From Helicobacter colisuis (lineage in GTDB: Bacteria; Campylobacterota; Campylobacteria; Campylobacterales; Helicobacteraceae), in the NCBI RefSeq assembly GCF_023646285.1, contig NZ_JAMOKX010000007.1, forward strand, positions 1 to 64,000: a stretch of 64,000 nucleotides of DNA, written 5' to 3'. The notes under the pieces were generated by a model. That model did not search any database. It was not told the origin of the DNA and worked only from the letters and a program-made list of their open reading frames with translations. Positions 46,080-55,680 of this stretch are shown piece after piece. The number at the start of each line of letters is the position of its first letter. Within the stretch, counting starts at the first letter, position 1. The position numbers and the translations under genes were made by a program.

Positions 46080-47569
46080 TGATGATTCCAACCATTCTTA
46101 AAAAAATTCTCCAAACAAAAGCCAAATATCCCATTTTAAAAACTACAAGAGCAGCTAAACTCACTCCCCCAAAGTTTAGCTTTCCTTTTTTGATTGCCGA
46201 GATTAAAAGAGCTAGTCCTTCAGCAGGGGATATTGGAGCGATAAACAGCCCAAAAGATCTAGCTCAAAGCTATCTTGATGGTGGGGCTGGTGCGATTTCT
46301 GTCTTATGCGAAAAAGATTTCTTTAAAGGCGATTTAGAGGATTTAAAAGAGACAAAACTAAGCCACGAAAATGCTACCATACTACGCAAAGACTTCATTA
46401 CTAAGCTTGAGCAAATTCAAGAATCTTATGATTTTGGTGCGGATATGGTGCTTTTAATCGCCGCTATTTTTATTGGCAACAATAATGAAAATGGGGGTTT
46501 TGCAAGACTTAAGCAACTTTATGAAGAATCTTTAAAGCTTGGCTTAACCCCATTAATAGAAGTCCATAATGCCAAAGAAGTTGATTTTATCACTCCACTT
46601 CAAGCAACTCTTATTGGCATCAATTCACGCGATTTACACACTTTTACCATTAATAAAATCCAAGCTTACAATCTCTTAAACTACATTCAAAAAACAAATC
46701 CACAAAGTAAAATCATCTTTGAATCTTCCATTGAATGTAGTTTTGATGGCTTTGTAGTAGGAAATATTGGCTTTGATGGAATCTTGTGCGGCAGTTATCT
46801 TGTGCGCGATTCTACACCCGCACAGACCCTAAAACACCTAAAGAGTGCAATTATTAGCGGAAAACAATCGCCCAATGGTTTTTATCGCAATGTTTTTAAA
46901 CTCCTTGATTCCAAGCAAGGCTTTTTGAAAATCTGTGGAATCACTTCTAGCAAAGATGCGCTAATGTGCGCTAAAGCTTTAGAATCAAACCTAAACTCAC
47001 CCCTAGAAAAAATTGCAGCACTAGGATTTATTTTAGTTAAAGATTCTCCCCGATTTACCAACCCAGAAACTATCAAAGAAATCGCCAAAAGTTTGCAAGC
47101 TCATCCAAAAATTCTTAGAATTGCTGTGGTTAAAGATGACCAAGAAATGATGCAAATAGCTATTAATCTCTACAAAGAGGGCATTATTGATGCTTTGCAA
47201 CTCCATGGAGTAAGTCAAAAAAGCTTTGGTAGCATAGATTTAAAAGAAGCAAATTTTGCATTTTATGAAGCTTGGAATGTGGAGAAAGCAGAGGATTTGG
47301 GCGATTTTATAAGCCCTTTTGTATTGCTAGATTCCAAAAGCACTCTAGGAGGTGGAAGTGGCAAAAATATTGCGCTTAGCACATTAAAATCACTCCAAGA
47401 AAAAACTAGTTGCTATCTCTGTGTAGCTGGTGGAGTGGGAATCTCAAATATTCAAGATTTAAGAAAAATCGGAGTTAAAATGTTTGATGTTAATTCTAGT
47501 CTAGAATCAACTACAGGTAAAAAGGATCAGCAAAAAATCTCTGAATTCTTAAAAGCCTTTGTGCTATAA
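46079..47569 (+). CDS. trpCF: Fused indole-3-glycerol phosphate synthase / phosphoribosylanthranilate isomerase
   Basis: The 496-residue protein covers two pathway steps. The first half (about 1-255) is IGPS with FLIAEIKRASPSAG near 38, VLCEKDFFKG, LRKDFI and IGINSRDL. The second half (about 275-496) is PRAI with LKICGITSSKDAL, LQLHG and the FVLLDSKSTLGGGSGK catalytic loop. An adjacent pair of ATGs at 46079 and 46082 follows AAAGG; either may be the start. With trpE and trpGD it supplies indole glycerol phosphate to the divergent trpBA. Confidence 0.94.
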   Translation: MMIPTILKKILQTKAKYPILKTTRAAKLTPPKFSFPFLIAEIKRASPSAGDIGAINSPKDLAQSYLDGGAGAISVLCEKDFFKGDLEDLKETKLSHENATILRKDFITKLEQIQESYDFGADMVLLIAAIFIGNNNENGGFARLKQLYEESLKLGLTPLIEVHNAKEVDFITPLQATLIGINSRDLHTFTINKIQAYNLLNYIQKTNPQSKIIFESSIECSFDGFVVGNIGFDGILCGSYLVRDSTPAQTLKHLKSAIISGKQSPNGFYRNVFKLLDSKQGFLKICGITSSKDALMCAKALESNLNSPLEKIAALGFILVKDSPRFTNPETIKEIAKSLQAHPKILRIAVVKDDQEMMQIAINLYKEGIIDALQLHGVSQKSFGSIDLKEANFAFYEAWNVEKAEDLGDFISPFVLLDSKSTLGGGSGKNIALSTLKSLQEKTSCYLCVAGGVGISNIQDLRKIGVKMFDVNSSLESTTGKKDQQKISEFLKAFVL

Positions 47570-47657
47570 AAAACAATCTTGATTTTATTTTAAGATTTTA
47601 AACTTATAAAATTTATGTTAAAATGATAGTTTGGAATTCAATTTTTGAGGCTATATA

Positions 47658-47906
47658 ATGAAAACACTCACGCTTGCAAGCATCTATGAAACCCAAGGTC
47701 ATCGTTATGAAGCCGCTCAAATTTATAAAACTATCTTGCAAGAAAACCCCAATAACACTGAAGCAAAAGTGGCGCTAAAGCGCCTAACAAGTAATCGCAA
47801 AAGCTATGGCAAAGCTGATGAGAATATGCTTAATCTTTTTATCCAAATGGATTCTAAAATTGAATTTAATGAATTTGAAAGGTGGTTATTGCAATTATGG
47901 AATTAA
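47658..47906 (+). CDS. Small TPR-type protein, function unknown
   Basis: The 82-residue product contains one clear tetratricopeptide unit (LASIYETQGHRYEAAQIYKTILQENPNNTEAKVALKRL at about 6-43, helix-turn-helix with the conserved Gly, Tyr and Ala pattern) and a helical C-terminus rich in Trp and Phe. It is too short for a TPR superhelix and probably binds a partner. It overlaps the next gene by 10 bp; together they precede the arsRS-like pair. Confidence 0.8.
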   Translation: MKTLTLASIYETQGHRYEAAQIYKTILQENPNNTEAKVALKRLTSNRKSYGKADENMLNLFIQMDSKIEFNEFERWLLQLWN

Positions 47907-48289
47907 AAGAGGCAATTTTAAAAACTCTAGCAGAGATTGACTTAGATGCAGAATCTACAATTTCACTTGAAGAAAAGCCAGAAAGAGATGCTCTTTTAGA
48001 TATTATAGCAGCCGAAGAAGCAAAAAAAGAATCGCCCACAACTCCTGCTTCTTATGAAAGAAAAATCCAAAAGCTTGATTTAAAAAACCACAAAGAACTC
48101 AAGGAACTTCTTATTAAGTATTATTCTGAAGAAGAAAAATTTTTAAATAATCTACAAGATAGGATTCTTGTCTTATTTGAAGGATTGCAATCACCCAATA
48201 ATCGAAATATTGAAGAAAAAGTCGATATGATTCTTAATTTTTTAGAATTTACTTTAGCCATCATCGATGAAAAAAAGAATCAAAAATGA
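47897..48289 (+). CDS. Conserved acidic helical protein, function unknown
   Basis: The 131-residue product is acidic and almost all helical, with no signal peptide or membrane segment. A charged linker (about 20-55) is followed by a coiled-coil-like stretch LKELLIKYYSEEEKFLNNLQDRILVLFEGL. It shares a transcript with the TPR-type gene upstream (10-bp overlap), so the two may work together. I do not recognise a named family. Confidence 0.75.
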   Translation: MELKEAILKTLAEIDLDAESTISLEEKPERDALLDIIAAEEAKKESPTTPASYERKIQKLDLKNHKELKELLIKYYSEEEKFLNNLQDRILVLFEGLQSPNNRNIEEKVDMILNFLEFTLAIIDEKKNQK

Positions 48290-48342
48290 AAAAAATTTTT
48301 TCATTTACTTTTGATTTACTCTATTATTTTATAATTTCATCG

Positions 48343-48364
48343 TCTCAAGCGGGATGGCTTGAGA
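48343..48364 (+). terminator. Hairpin upstream of arsR
   Basis: TCTCAAGC (48343-48350) and GCTTGAGA (48357-48364) form an exact 8-bp stem with a 6-base loop. No T-run follows, so it may be a terminator for the small-gene pair or part of the arsR leader. Confidence 0.45.
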
Positions 48365-48457
48365 TACAAATGTTCCGCACAACATTAGTTAGAGTTTTTC
48401 ATCCGTTTCTCCTTTGTGAAGAGAATTTATTTTTAATTAGAGATATTTATTCTAGTG

Positions 48458-48524
48458 GGTGTTTTCCTGAATTTTTATTCAACCCCCTAAAATACCCAAT
48501 CCTCCTTTTTGTAAGGAAAACACC
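48458..48524 (+). promoter_or_regulatory. Inverted repeat covering the arsR ribosome binding site
   Basis: GGTGTTTTCC (48458-48467) is an exact inverted copy of GGAAAACACC (48515-48524), which includes part of the AAGGA ribosome binding site and ends at the base before the ATG. Pairing in the mRNA would hide the site. The loop is 47 bases. Confidence 0.5.
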
Positions 48525-49211
48525 ATGCTAGAAATTTTAATGATTGAGGATGACTTAGAATTAGCAACTATTCTTAGCGAATACCTCAAAGCCCATGATA
48601 TTAATGTAACAAACTATGATGAACCCTATACGGGTATGAGTGCAATTAACACTCGACATTTTGACCTCCTTCTTTTAGATTTAACACTCCCTAACCTAGA
48701 TGGGCTTGAGGTTTGCAAGAAAGTTGCTAAAGAAAAGCACATCCCCATTATCATCTCTTCTGCTAGACACGATATAGATGACCGAGTCTTAGGATTAGAA
48801 TATGGTGCGGATGACTACATACCAAAACCCTATGATCCAAAAGAACTTGTAGCGCGAATCCATAGTGTTTTACGCCGATATAAAACAACTAAAGAACCTA
48901 ATTCTACTGAAATCATTTGCCCTCCTTTCTTGCTTAACAAAAGTAGTCGAGAAATTTTTCTTGACAATACTCCACTAGATTTAACCAAAGCAGAATACGA
49001 GATTTTAAGCTTTATGATAGAAAACAAAAATCAAGCATTAACGCGCGATTCTATTGCAGCACATTCTGATTCAATTAGTCCAGATAGCACCAACAAAAGC
49101 ATTGATGTGATTATGGGCAGATTACGCGCTAAAATTGAAAAGGAAGGTAAAAAGTATATTTTTTCTATTCGCGGAATCGGTTACAAATTCCAAACTAAAG
49201 ACAATGAATAA
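48525..49211 (+). CDS. arsR: OmpR-family response regulator, ArsR (acid response) type
   Basis: The 228-residue protein has a receiver domain with IEDD, phospho-acceptor Asp52 in [13 protein letters not shown] and [14 protein letters not shown], then a winged helix (about 130-225, [26 protein letters not shown]). It closely resembles H. pylori ArsR (HP0166), the essential regulator of acid adaptation, which is also phosphorylated at Asp52. The gene order arsR-arsS-hemB matches HP0166-HP0163. Its start lies in a possible RNA stem. It overlaps arsS by 8 bp. Confidence 0.87.
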   Translation: MLEILMIEDDLELATILSEYLKAHDINVTNYDEPYTGMSAINTRHFDLLLLDLTLPNLDGLEVCKKVAKEKHIPIIISSARHDIDDRVLGLEYGADDYIPKPYDPKELVARIHSVLRRYKTTKEPNSTEIICPPFLLNKSSREIFLDNTPLDLTKAEYEILSFMIENKNQALTRDSIAAHSDSISPDSTNKSIDVIMGRLRAKIEKEGKKYIFSIRGIGYKFQTKDNE

Positions 49212-50445
49212 AAACTCAATCATCGTAAAGATTACTATTCTTTTTTTAATTGCCATTATTGGCTTAAGTGCTTTTTCTTATTATTTTATTCGTGAAGAAA
49301 TCGACAAAAAAACCTATGAAAATCAACTCAAATACACTCAATTCCTAGCTACCATCAATCAGCTTGTGCGCTTTGGGGGCAACATTGCCTTGATTGAAAA
49401 ATACCTTGATGAATTGGCTTTAGTCCAAATTGACAACACAGAATTTCTCAAGCGCTTTGAGAATCATATTTCACCAAATTTTAACCAAGGAGTGATTGTA
49501 AAAATTATCAAAGAAAAAAAAGGGATTTATTTGTTTTTACAAACCCCAAATGGTTGGCGAGTTTATGGAGATATTCATTTTAATAGGCTTTTTAACTACT
49601 ATATCATTACTTTTATTGCTTTTATTATCGTTGTTTTTCTTTTTGTGCTTGTTATTCGCAGTCTCTTACCTCTCAAAACACTCCAAAAGGAAATAAGAAA
49701 ATTTGCCAATGGACAAACAGACATTCATTGCAAAATCAATCAAAATGATGAAATTGGAGAATTAGCGCAAGAATTTGATAATGCCGTTAAAAAAATCAAT
49801 GCCCTAAACCAATCTAGACATCTCTTTTTGCGCTCCATTATGCACGAGCTAAAAACCCCTATCACCAAAGGAAGAATTACTGCTGAAATGATTGATAACA
49901 CACTTTATAAAGAGCGTTTGTGTTCAGTGTTTGAGCGACTTAATTCGCTAATTAATGAGTTTGCAAAAATTGAAGAATTAAGCTCTCGCAATTACTGCCT
50001 CAATAAATGCAATATCTCACTTAAGGAAGTTTTGGATAAAGTTTTTGAAATGCTACTTTTAGACAAAGAACAAATTTCCACACTTTTTATCTTTCCCAAA
50101 GAAGAATGTTTTTTATATGCCGATTTTGAAATGATTGCCCTAGTAATTAAAAATCTCATTGATAATGCTATTAAATATAAAACACAAGGACAAATTGAAA
50201 TCTATATTCAAGACAAAAATTTAGGAATCAAAAACTATGGAATGCCACTACCTTATAGTTTGCAAGATCACTCTAAGCCTTTTTTTAAAGATTCTAAATC
50301 CAATACAAGTGGCTTAGGACTTGGGATTTATATCATCAAAAGCACACTAGAATCACAAGGATTAGAACTAGAATATTTTTACAAAGAAAATCAGAATAAT
50401 TTTATAGTAAAAGGGGTAATATCCCATAAAACTTTAAAAGGATAA
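49204..50445 (+). CDS. arsS: Sensor histidine kinase, ArsS type
   Basis: The 413-residue kinase has two membrane helices (about 8-28 and 133-152) around a periplasmic domain of about 100 residues, a HAMP segment, phospho-acceptor His214 in [13 protein letters not shown] and an ATPase domain with [10 protein letters not shown] and GLGLGIYI. The start ATG at 49204 is inside the arsR 3' end and puts the first helix at the N-terminus. The H. pylori orthologue senses low pH through periplasmic residues; the same stimulus is inferred from synteny only, since the periplasmic domain is the least conserved part. Confidence 0.87.
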   Translation: MNKNSIIVKITILFLIAIIGLSAFSYYFIREEIDKKTYENQLKYTQFLATINQLVRFGGNIALIEKYLDELALVQIDNTEFLKRFENHISPNFNQGVIVKIIKEKKGIYLFLQTPNGWRVYGDIHFNRLFNYYIITFIAFIIVVFLFVLVIRSLLPLKTLQKEIRKFANGQTDIHCKINQNDEIGELAQEFDNAVKKINALNQSRHLFLRSIMHELKTPITKGRITAEMIDNTLYKERLCSVFERLNSLINEFAKIEELSSRNYCLNKCNISLKEVLDKVFEMLLLDKEQISTLFIFPKEECFLYADFEMIALVIKNLIDNAIKYKTQGQIEIYIQDKNLGIKNYGMPLPYSLQDHSKPFFKDSKSNTSGLGLGIYIIKSTLESQGLELEYFYKENQNNFIVKGVISHKTLKG

Positions 50446-50447
50446 TT

Positions 50448-51413
50448 ATGTTCAAGCGATTAAGACGTATGCGACTAAACCCAAACATTCGAGAAATGCT
50501 AACACAAACAACCTTGCATAAAAAAGATTTTATCTATCCGCTTTTTATCACGCATGGTAAAAATATCAGAAATCCAATAGAATCTATGCCGGATGTTTTT
50601 CAGCTTAGCATTGATGAAGCCCTAAAAGAGTGTGAGGCTCTACAAAATCTTGGGATTTTTTCAATCATTCTTTTTGGGATTCCAAAAATCAAAGATAGCA
50701 TCGGTAGCGAAGCCCTAAGCCCAGAAGGAATTATCGCACAAGCCACAAGAGCCATTAAAGAAAAATTTCCTAATATGCTAGTTTGTGTTGATTTATGTTT
50801 TTGTGAATACACCGATCACGGACATTGCGGAATCTTAAACCCAAAACTTAATTCTGTTGATAATGATTTAACCCTAGAAATCCTTAATCAACAAGCCTTG
50901 ATTCTAGCCCAAAGTGGTGCTGATCTAATCGCGCCTAGTGCTATGATGGATGGAATGATAGTAAGTTTGCGAACTATGCTTGATACTAATGGTTTTAATC
51001 ACATTCCTTTAATGAGTTATTCTACGAAATTTGCAAGTGGCTATTATGGACCTTTTAGAGATGTGGCACAAAGCACTCCAAGTTTTGGCGATCGAAAAAG
51101 CTATCAACAAAACCCTGCAAATCGTCGCGAAGCGATTCTAGAAAGCCTAGAAGATGAGGCGCAAGGCGCGGATATTTTAATGGTTAAACCTGCCCTAGCC
51201 TATTTGGATATTGTAAGAGATATCCGAGAGCAAACCTTGTTACCACTAGCTGTTTATAATGTAAGTGGCGAATACGCTATGTTAAAGTTTGCACAGAAAG
51301 CAGGAATTATAGATTATGAGCGCGTTTTACTAGAAACAATGATTGGCTTTAAACGCGCTGGAGCAGATATTATCATCACCTATCACGCCAAAGAAATTGC
51401 TAATCTAATCTAA
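50448..51413 (+). CDS. hemB: Delta-aminolevulinic acid dehydratase (porphobilinogen synthase)
   Basis: HemB condenses two aminolevulinates to porphobilinogen in heme synthesis. The 321-residue TIM barrel carries the zinc cysteines Cys117, Cys119 and Cys127 in [14 protein letters not shown], so this is a zinc-type enzyme. Lys194 in [14 protein letters not shown] and the Schiff-base Lys247 in [10 protein letters not shown] complete the active site. It follows the kinase gene by two bases, as in H. pylori. Confidence 0.97.
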   Translation: MFKRLRRMRLNPNIREMLTQTTLHKKDFIYPLFITHGKNIRNPIESMPDVFQLSIDEALKECEALQNLGIFSIILFGIPKIKDSIGSEALSPEGIIAQATRAIKEKFPNMLVCVDLCFCEYTDHGHCGILNPKLNSVDNDLTLEILNQQALILAQSGADLIAPSAMMDGMIVSLRTMLDTNGFNHIPLMSYSTKFASGYYGPFRDVAQSTPSFGDRKSYQQNPANRREAILESLEDEAQGADILMVKPALAYLDIVRDIREQTLLPLAVYNVSGEYAMLKFAQKAGIIDYERVLLETMIGFKRAGADIIITYHAKEIANLI

Positions 51414-51421
51414 ACAAAACT

Positions 51422-51441
51422 AGGGCTTTAGCGCCCTTTAC
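51422..51441 (+). terminator. Short hairpin after hemB
   Basis: AGGGC (51422-51426) and GCCCT (51433-51437) form a GC-rich 5-bp stem followed by TTTA, nine bases after the hemB stop. Weak as a terminator. Confidence 0.4.
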
Positions 51442-51496
51442 CCTTGCAATCCCCTATTCAACCCTAAAAAGAAATCTCTTTTATACAATTTAGATT

Positions 51497-52456
51497 CTAC
51501 AAATAAAATCTCTCGCAACTCCTAAAATAATATTCCCTCCCCTTATAAGAAAATTCCAAACTATAAGCATGCAACATCAATCGCTCTGCCCCAAAATATT
51601 CTTTTCTTTTCTGTGCACAAAGTCCAAAATCTTGATTTTCTTCTATAAATTCACTATCCAAATATTCTCTACTCTGCCAATCCTCACAACCATAAAGCGG
51701 ATCGCCCAAAATCGGAAAACCAATAGAAAAAAGATGAACTCTAATCTGATGCGTTCTGCCTGTTATAGGATAAACTTTTAGCAAAGTATTCTCCCCAAAC
51801 TCCCCCAAAATTTCAAACTCACTTTTTGCATCTCTAAACCCCAAAAGCCTAGAATCTTTTCTTAGATTCTGCCCTAAAAACACAGAGCGCACACTTAAAT
51901 CTCCGCCCCTTTCTTGCAAACTAAGTGGCATCAAAAGGCAAAAATCTCCAAAAATCTTGCTAGTTTTACGCATTTTCCCTTTAATAAGCGCTAGATATTT
52001 CTTTTTTATGCGATTATTGGCAAACAATTCCCCTAGCTCAACAATACTCTTTTTATGTTTTCCTACCAAAACTAAACCACTTGTTTCTTTGTCGATTCGG
52101 TGTATCAAAGAAGCTTCAACCCCAAAATATTCACGCACCTCATCAATCAAGCTATGATGAAAAAACCTTCCTTTTGGGTGAATTAACATTTGAGCAGGTT
52201 TGTTAAAAAGAGCAAAATCTTCATTTTCATAAATAGGTTTAAGCCCAATAGAATTGGGCTTAAAAATCCAAACTTCTACTTCCCTTTCTAAGATTTTATT
52301 TTTCTCATTATTACCCAGAATCTTGCCTTCATAAACAACTCTGCCCTTATTAATATAGCTTTGAGCTTGTGCCATATTTAAATTAAATTGTCGCATTAAA
52401 AACAAATAAGCTTTAATGGGAGTTTGAAAATAAAATTTTTGCTTTATAAAGGGCAT
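51497..52456 (-). CDS. RluA-family pseudouridine synthase
   Basis: The protein (319 residues from the ATG at 52456) has an S4-like N-terminal domain (about 20-65: LNMAQAQSYINKGRVVYEGKIL) and a catalytic domain with the uridine-binding Asp in LIHRIDKETSGLVLVGK, then the RTHQIRVHLFSIGFPILGDPLYG motif. It isomerises uridines in 23S rRNA or tRNA; the exact site cannot be told. A GTG 14 codons upstream (52498) is possible but would leave only 18 bp to the divergent purB start, where a purB promoter must lie. Confidence 0.88.
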   Translation of the reverse strand: MPFIKQKFYFQTPIKAYLFLMRQFNLNMAQAQSYINKGRVVYEGKILGNNEKNKILEREVEVWIFKPNSIGLKPIYENEDFALFNKPAQMLIHPKGRFFHHSLIDEVREYFGVEASLIHRIDKETSGLVLVGKHKKSIVELGELFANNRIKKKYLALIKGKMRKTSKIFGDFCLLMPLSLQERGGDLSVRSVFLGQNLRKDSRLLGFRDAKSEFEILGEFGENTLLKVYPITGRTHQIRVHLFSIGFPILGDPLYGCEDWQSREYLDSEFIEENQDFGLCAQKRKEYFGAERLMLHAYSLEFSYKGREYYFRSCERFYL

Positions 52457-52516
52457 TTTGCAACTTTTAAGTGGTCTTATGTTAGGATATTGTAGCACAT
52501 TTTTAAAGGATTTATA

Positions 52517-53869
52517 ATGGTAGAGCGATACGCAAGAGAAGAGATGAAAAAGCTTTGGGATATGAATGCGAAATATTCCGCGTGGCTAGAGGTAGAAAAG
52601 GCATTGGTTAAGGGGTGGAATACATTAGGACTTATTCCTGATTGCGATTGTAAAAAAATTTGTGAGAATGCGAAGTTTGATATTGCAAGAATTGATGAGA
52701 TAGAAGCGGTTACTAAGCACGATCTTATTGCTTTTACTACAAGCGTTGCAGAATCTCTAGGCGAAGAATCGCGATGGTTTCATTATGGAATCACCTCTAG
52801 TGATACGATTGATACCGCTGTGGCTTTGCAAATGCGCGATTCGCTAAAGATCATCATTGAAGATGTGAAGGCATTGCGTGAAGTGATAAAAAAACGCGCT
52901 TATGAACACAAAGATACGCTTATGGTGGGGCGAAGTCACGGAATTCACGGCGAACCTATCACTTTTGGCTTAGTGTGTGCGATATGGTATGATGAGATAG
53001 GGCGACACTTGCAGAGTTTAGAATCTACCTTGGAGGTGATTAGCGTAGGCAAGATAAGCGGTGCAATGGGGAATCTCGCCCACACTCCTATAGAGCTCGA
53101 AGAGCTTGTATGTGCCAATCTAGGGCTAAAGGCTGCTCCAGCAAGTAATCAAGTTATCCAAAGAGATCGATACGCACGGCTTATGACTGATTTGGCGCTT
53201 TTAGCAAGTAGTTGTGAAAAAATTGCTGTTGAAATTAGACATTTGCAACGCACCGAAGTGTATGAGGCAGAGGAGTATTTTAGCCAAGGACAAAAAGGAA
53301 GTAGTGCAATGCCACACAAACGCAATCCTGTTTTGTCTGAAAATATCACAGGGCTTTGTCGCGTGATACGCAGTTTTGCACTACCGGCTATGGAAAATGT
53401 CGCATTGTGGCACGAGCGAGATATTAGCCACTCAAGTGTGGAGCGATTTATTTTACCTGATGGTTTTATTACGACGGATTTTATGCTTGCGCGCCTTACA
53501 AGCTTGATTGATAAGCTTGTCGTGTATCCTAAAAATATGCTAAAAAATCTTAATCTTACAGGTGGCTTGGTTTTTTCTCAAAGAATCTTGCTAGAGCTTC
53601 CAAAATGCGGTGTAAGTCGCGAAGATGCTTATAAGATCGTGCAAAGAAATGCGATGAAAGTATGGCAGAGTTTGCAAGAGGGACAACCTGCGCTTAATGC
53701 AAAGGGTGAATCGCTTTATTTGCAATATCTTTTGGCAGATTCTGAACTTGTGGGACTTCTTAGCAAGAATGGTGGCAATGGAGAGCAGATTATCCGCGAT
53801 TGCTTTGAGTTTGCTTACTATACAAAAAATGTGGATTCTATCTTTAAAAGGGTGTTTGGAGAATCGTAA
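52517..53869 (+). CDS. purB: Adenylosuccinate lyase
   Basis: PurB cleaves SAICAR and adenylosuccinate in purine synthesis. The 450-residue protein belongs to the fumarase/aspartase fold and shows the GITSSDTIDTA and GRSHGIHGEPITFG segments and the mobile signature GSSAMPHKRNP near 263-273. AAAGGA precedes the ATG. The codon choice is somewhat richer in G/C-ending codons than its neighbours. The restriction-modification patch begins 17 bases after it. Confidence 0.96.
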   Translation: MVERYAREEMKKLWDMNAKYSAWLEVEKALVKGWNTLGLIPDCDCKKICENAKFDIARIDEIEAVTKHDLIAFTTSVAESLGEESRWFHYGITSSDTIDTAVALQMRDSLKIIIEDVKALREVIKKRAYEHKDTLMVGRSHGIHGEPITFGLVCAIWYDEIGRHLQSLESTLEVISVGKISGAMGNLAHTPIELEELVCANLGLKAAPASNQVIQRDRYARLMTDLALLASSCEKIAVEIRHLQRTEVYEAEEYFSQGQKGSSAMPHKRNPVLSENITGLCRVIRSFALPAMENVALWHERDISHSSVERFILPDGFITTDFMLARLTSLIDKLVVYPKNMLKNLNLTGGLVFSQRILLELPKCGVSREDAYKIVQRNAMKVWQSLQEGQPALNAKGESLYLQYLLADSELVGLLSKNGGNGEQIIRDCFEFAYYTKNVDSIFKRVFGES

Positions 53870-53886
53870 AAGAATCTACAAAAGTA

Positions 53887-54618
53887 GTGTCAAACTTAAA
53901 AGAAAGGTTTTATCAATTAATGATTCAAAAGGAATATGTTAAATTAGCACTAAAACAAAGTGGCGGATTTGCTACCCTAAATCAACTTTATACTCTAACA
54001 AATACCAGTAATTGGGGGACAAAAACACCTTTTGCAAGTATTAGGAGGATTTTGCAGACGAACGATGATTTTTTTAAGATAGTTCCAGGACTTTGGGGGC
54101 TAAAAGATGCATCACAAGAAATCAAACAAAAATTACATTTTGATTCCAAAGACTCTACTTTTAATCATACTTATTATCAAGGGCTGATAGCTTCCATTGG
54201 AAAAATAAGGGGTTTTAGCACTTTTATACCTTCACAAGATAGGAATAAGGTTTTTTTACATACAAACTTAGGAGCAGTTGCAAGTTTGGAGCGTATTTAT
54301 CCCTTTAGTTATGATAGTATCGTACAAAAGGCCAAATATAGCGATTGTATTTGGTTTAATGAGCGTAAAATGCCATACGCATTTTATGAAGTAGAGCATT
54401 CTACAAATATTAAAAATTCTATTAATCGTTTTTATGAGTTGCAAGATTTTAGGGCAAAGTTTTTTATTGTCGCGGATAAAAGGCGTTTAAATGAGTTTAA
54501 CAAAATTATTTCAGAATCTATCTATAATCCCATCAGAGAATTTGTAAAATTTGCGGATTATGAAAGCATTGCGAAGCAATATGAGAAAGAGAGTCAAAAA
54601 TATGAAATGGGAATATAG
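53887..54618 (+). CDS. Putative restriction endonuclease-like protein
   Basis: The product (243 residues from GTG 53887, or 232 from ATG 53920) has an N-terminal winged-helix-like segment (about 12-75: VKLALKQSGGFATLNQLYTL, SIRRILQTN, GLWGLKD) and a C-terminal part with CIWFNERKMPYAFYEVEHST followed by FRAKFFIVADKRR. The latter arrangement, an acidic pair on strands near a Lys, suggests a PD-(D/E)xK-like nuclease core. No ribosome binding site is strong for either start. It overlaps a truncated methylase gene, supporting a restriction role. Specificity unknown. Confidence 0.6.
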   Translation: MSNLKERFYQLMIQKEYVKLALKQSGGFATLNQLYTLTNTSNWGTKTPFASIRRILQTNDDFFKIVPGLWGLKDASQEIKQKLHFDSKDSTFNHTYYQGLIASIGKIRGFSTFIPSQDRNKVFLHTNLGAVASLERIYPFSYDSIVQKAKYSDCIWFNERKMPYAFYEVEHSTNIKNSINRFYELQDFRAKFFIVADKRRLNEFNKIISESIYNPIREFVKFADYESIAKQYEKESQKYEMGI

Positions 54619-55003
54619 AGCAAAAATAAATACAAGTTGCTTTTATTATGAGTTTCTAAAAGACTTAAATGGTGGTAAGCAAATGCGTGATGTATGGAGC
54701 TTTCCAGCCATTGCTCCTTGGGAAAAAAGTTGTGGAAAACATCCTACTCAAAAACCCTTAGCGTTGTTAGTTCGATTACTGCTTATGTCAAGCAATGAAA
54801 ATTCTCTCATTTGCGATCCTTTTTCAGGATCTAGCACTACAGGAATTGCAGCAAATCTTTTAAATAGAAAATTTGTTGGCATAGAACAAGAAAGCGAGTT
54901 TATAGAAATTTCTGTTAAAAGAAAAAAAGAACTAGAACATTATACAGAAAGCATAGAATCTAAAATCAAGGATTTGGCATTCTACAAAAAAACTTTGCTT
55001 TAA
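54551..55003 (+). pseudogene. C-terminal half of a beta-class DNA methyltransferase
   Basis: The readable product contains MRDVWSFPAIAPWEKSCGKHPTQKP and then the S-adenosylmethionine motif ICDPFSGSSTTGIAANLLNRKFVGIE. In beta-class amino-methyltransferases (M.MboII type) these lie in the C-terminal half, after the catalytic DPPY/SPPY motif. That motif and the whole N-terminal half are absent; instead the frame runs back into the end of the preceding nuclease-like gene, which it overlaps by 68 bp. This looks like a deletion junction. It is unlikely to be an active methylase alone. Confidence 0.75.
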
Positions 55004-55013
55004 GTATTTGATA

Positions 55014-55664
55014 ATGTTGGATCTGATAAACACCAAACTCACCATTGATGGCTTAGAATTACTCCAAAGTTTGGGGGATTGTAGCATTGATTTATGTTTT
55101 TTTGATCCACAATATCGTGGTGTGCTAGATAAAATGCGCTATGGCAATGAGGGTGAGCGACAAAAGGGGCGTAGTGTCTTGGTGCAAATGTCTGAATCAA
55201 CGATTATACATTTTATCCAAGAAATTAGCCGAGTTTTAAAGCCTAGCCGCTATCTTATGCTATGGATTGATAAATTTCATCTGTGTGAGGGCGTGAGACC
55301 TTGGCTAGATTCTACATCTTTAGAGATTGTGGATCTTATCACTTGGGATAAAATGAAAATGGGTATGGGCTACCGCACAAGAAAACAAAGCGAATATCTA
55401 CTTATCGTGCAAAAAAAGCCTATTAAAGCAAGGGGGACTTGGAAACTCCATAATATCCGCGATGTGTGTAGCGAAAAAATTCCACAAAACGAGCTAAAAG
55501 CACACCCTCATAGCAAACCAAAAACCTTACAAAAAACCCTTATAGAATCTTGCACCAATATCGGAGATTTAGTGTGCGATCCAGCAGCAGGAAGCTTTAG
55601 TGTGTTAGAGTGCTGCAAGGAATTAGGGAGAAATTTTATAGGGACAAATCTCACTACAAAATAA
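55014..55664 (+). CDS. DNA adenine methyltransferase with DPQY catalytic motif
   Basis: The 216-residue protein is a small beta-class amino-methyltransferase. The catalytic motif IV is [11 protein letters not shown] near residue 30, a variant of DPPY. The cofactor motif [16 protein letters not shown] lies near residue 185, and [17 protein letters not shown] precedes it as the counterpart of HPTQKP. All parts needed for catalysis seem present. The ATG at 55014 is used; a TTG two codons earlier is possible. It may protect against the adjacent nuclease-like protein, or be a separate solitary methylase. Recognition site unknown. Confidence 0.8.
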   Translation: MLDLINTKLTIDGLELLQSLGDCSIDLCFFDPQYRGVLDKMRYGNEGERQKGRSVLVQMSESTIIHFIQEISRVLKPSRYLMLWIDKFHLCEGVRPWLDSTSLEIVDLITWDKMKMGMGYRTRKQSEYLLIVQKKPIKARGTWKLHNIRDVCSEKIPQNELKAHPHSKPKTLQKTLIESCTNIGDLVCDPAAGSFSVLECCKELGRNFIGTNLTTK

Positions 55665-55680
55665 GCTTAAATATTAAAAT

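Noticed and set aside
48286..48531. 81-codon plus-strand frame before arsR
   Set aside because: It covers the arsR leader with its hairpin and inverted repeat, has no ribosome binding site and a random-looking hydrophobic composition.
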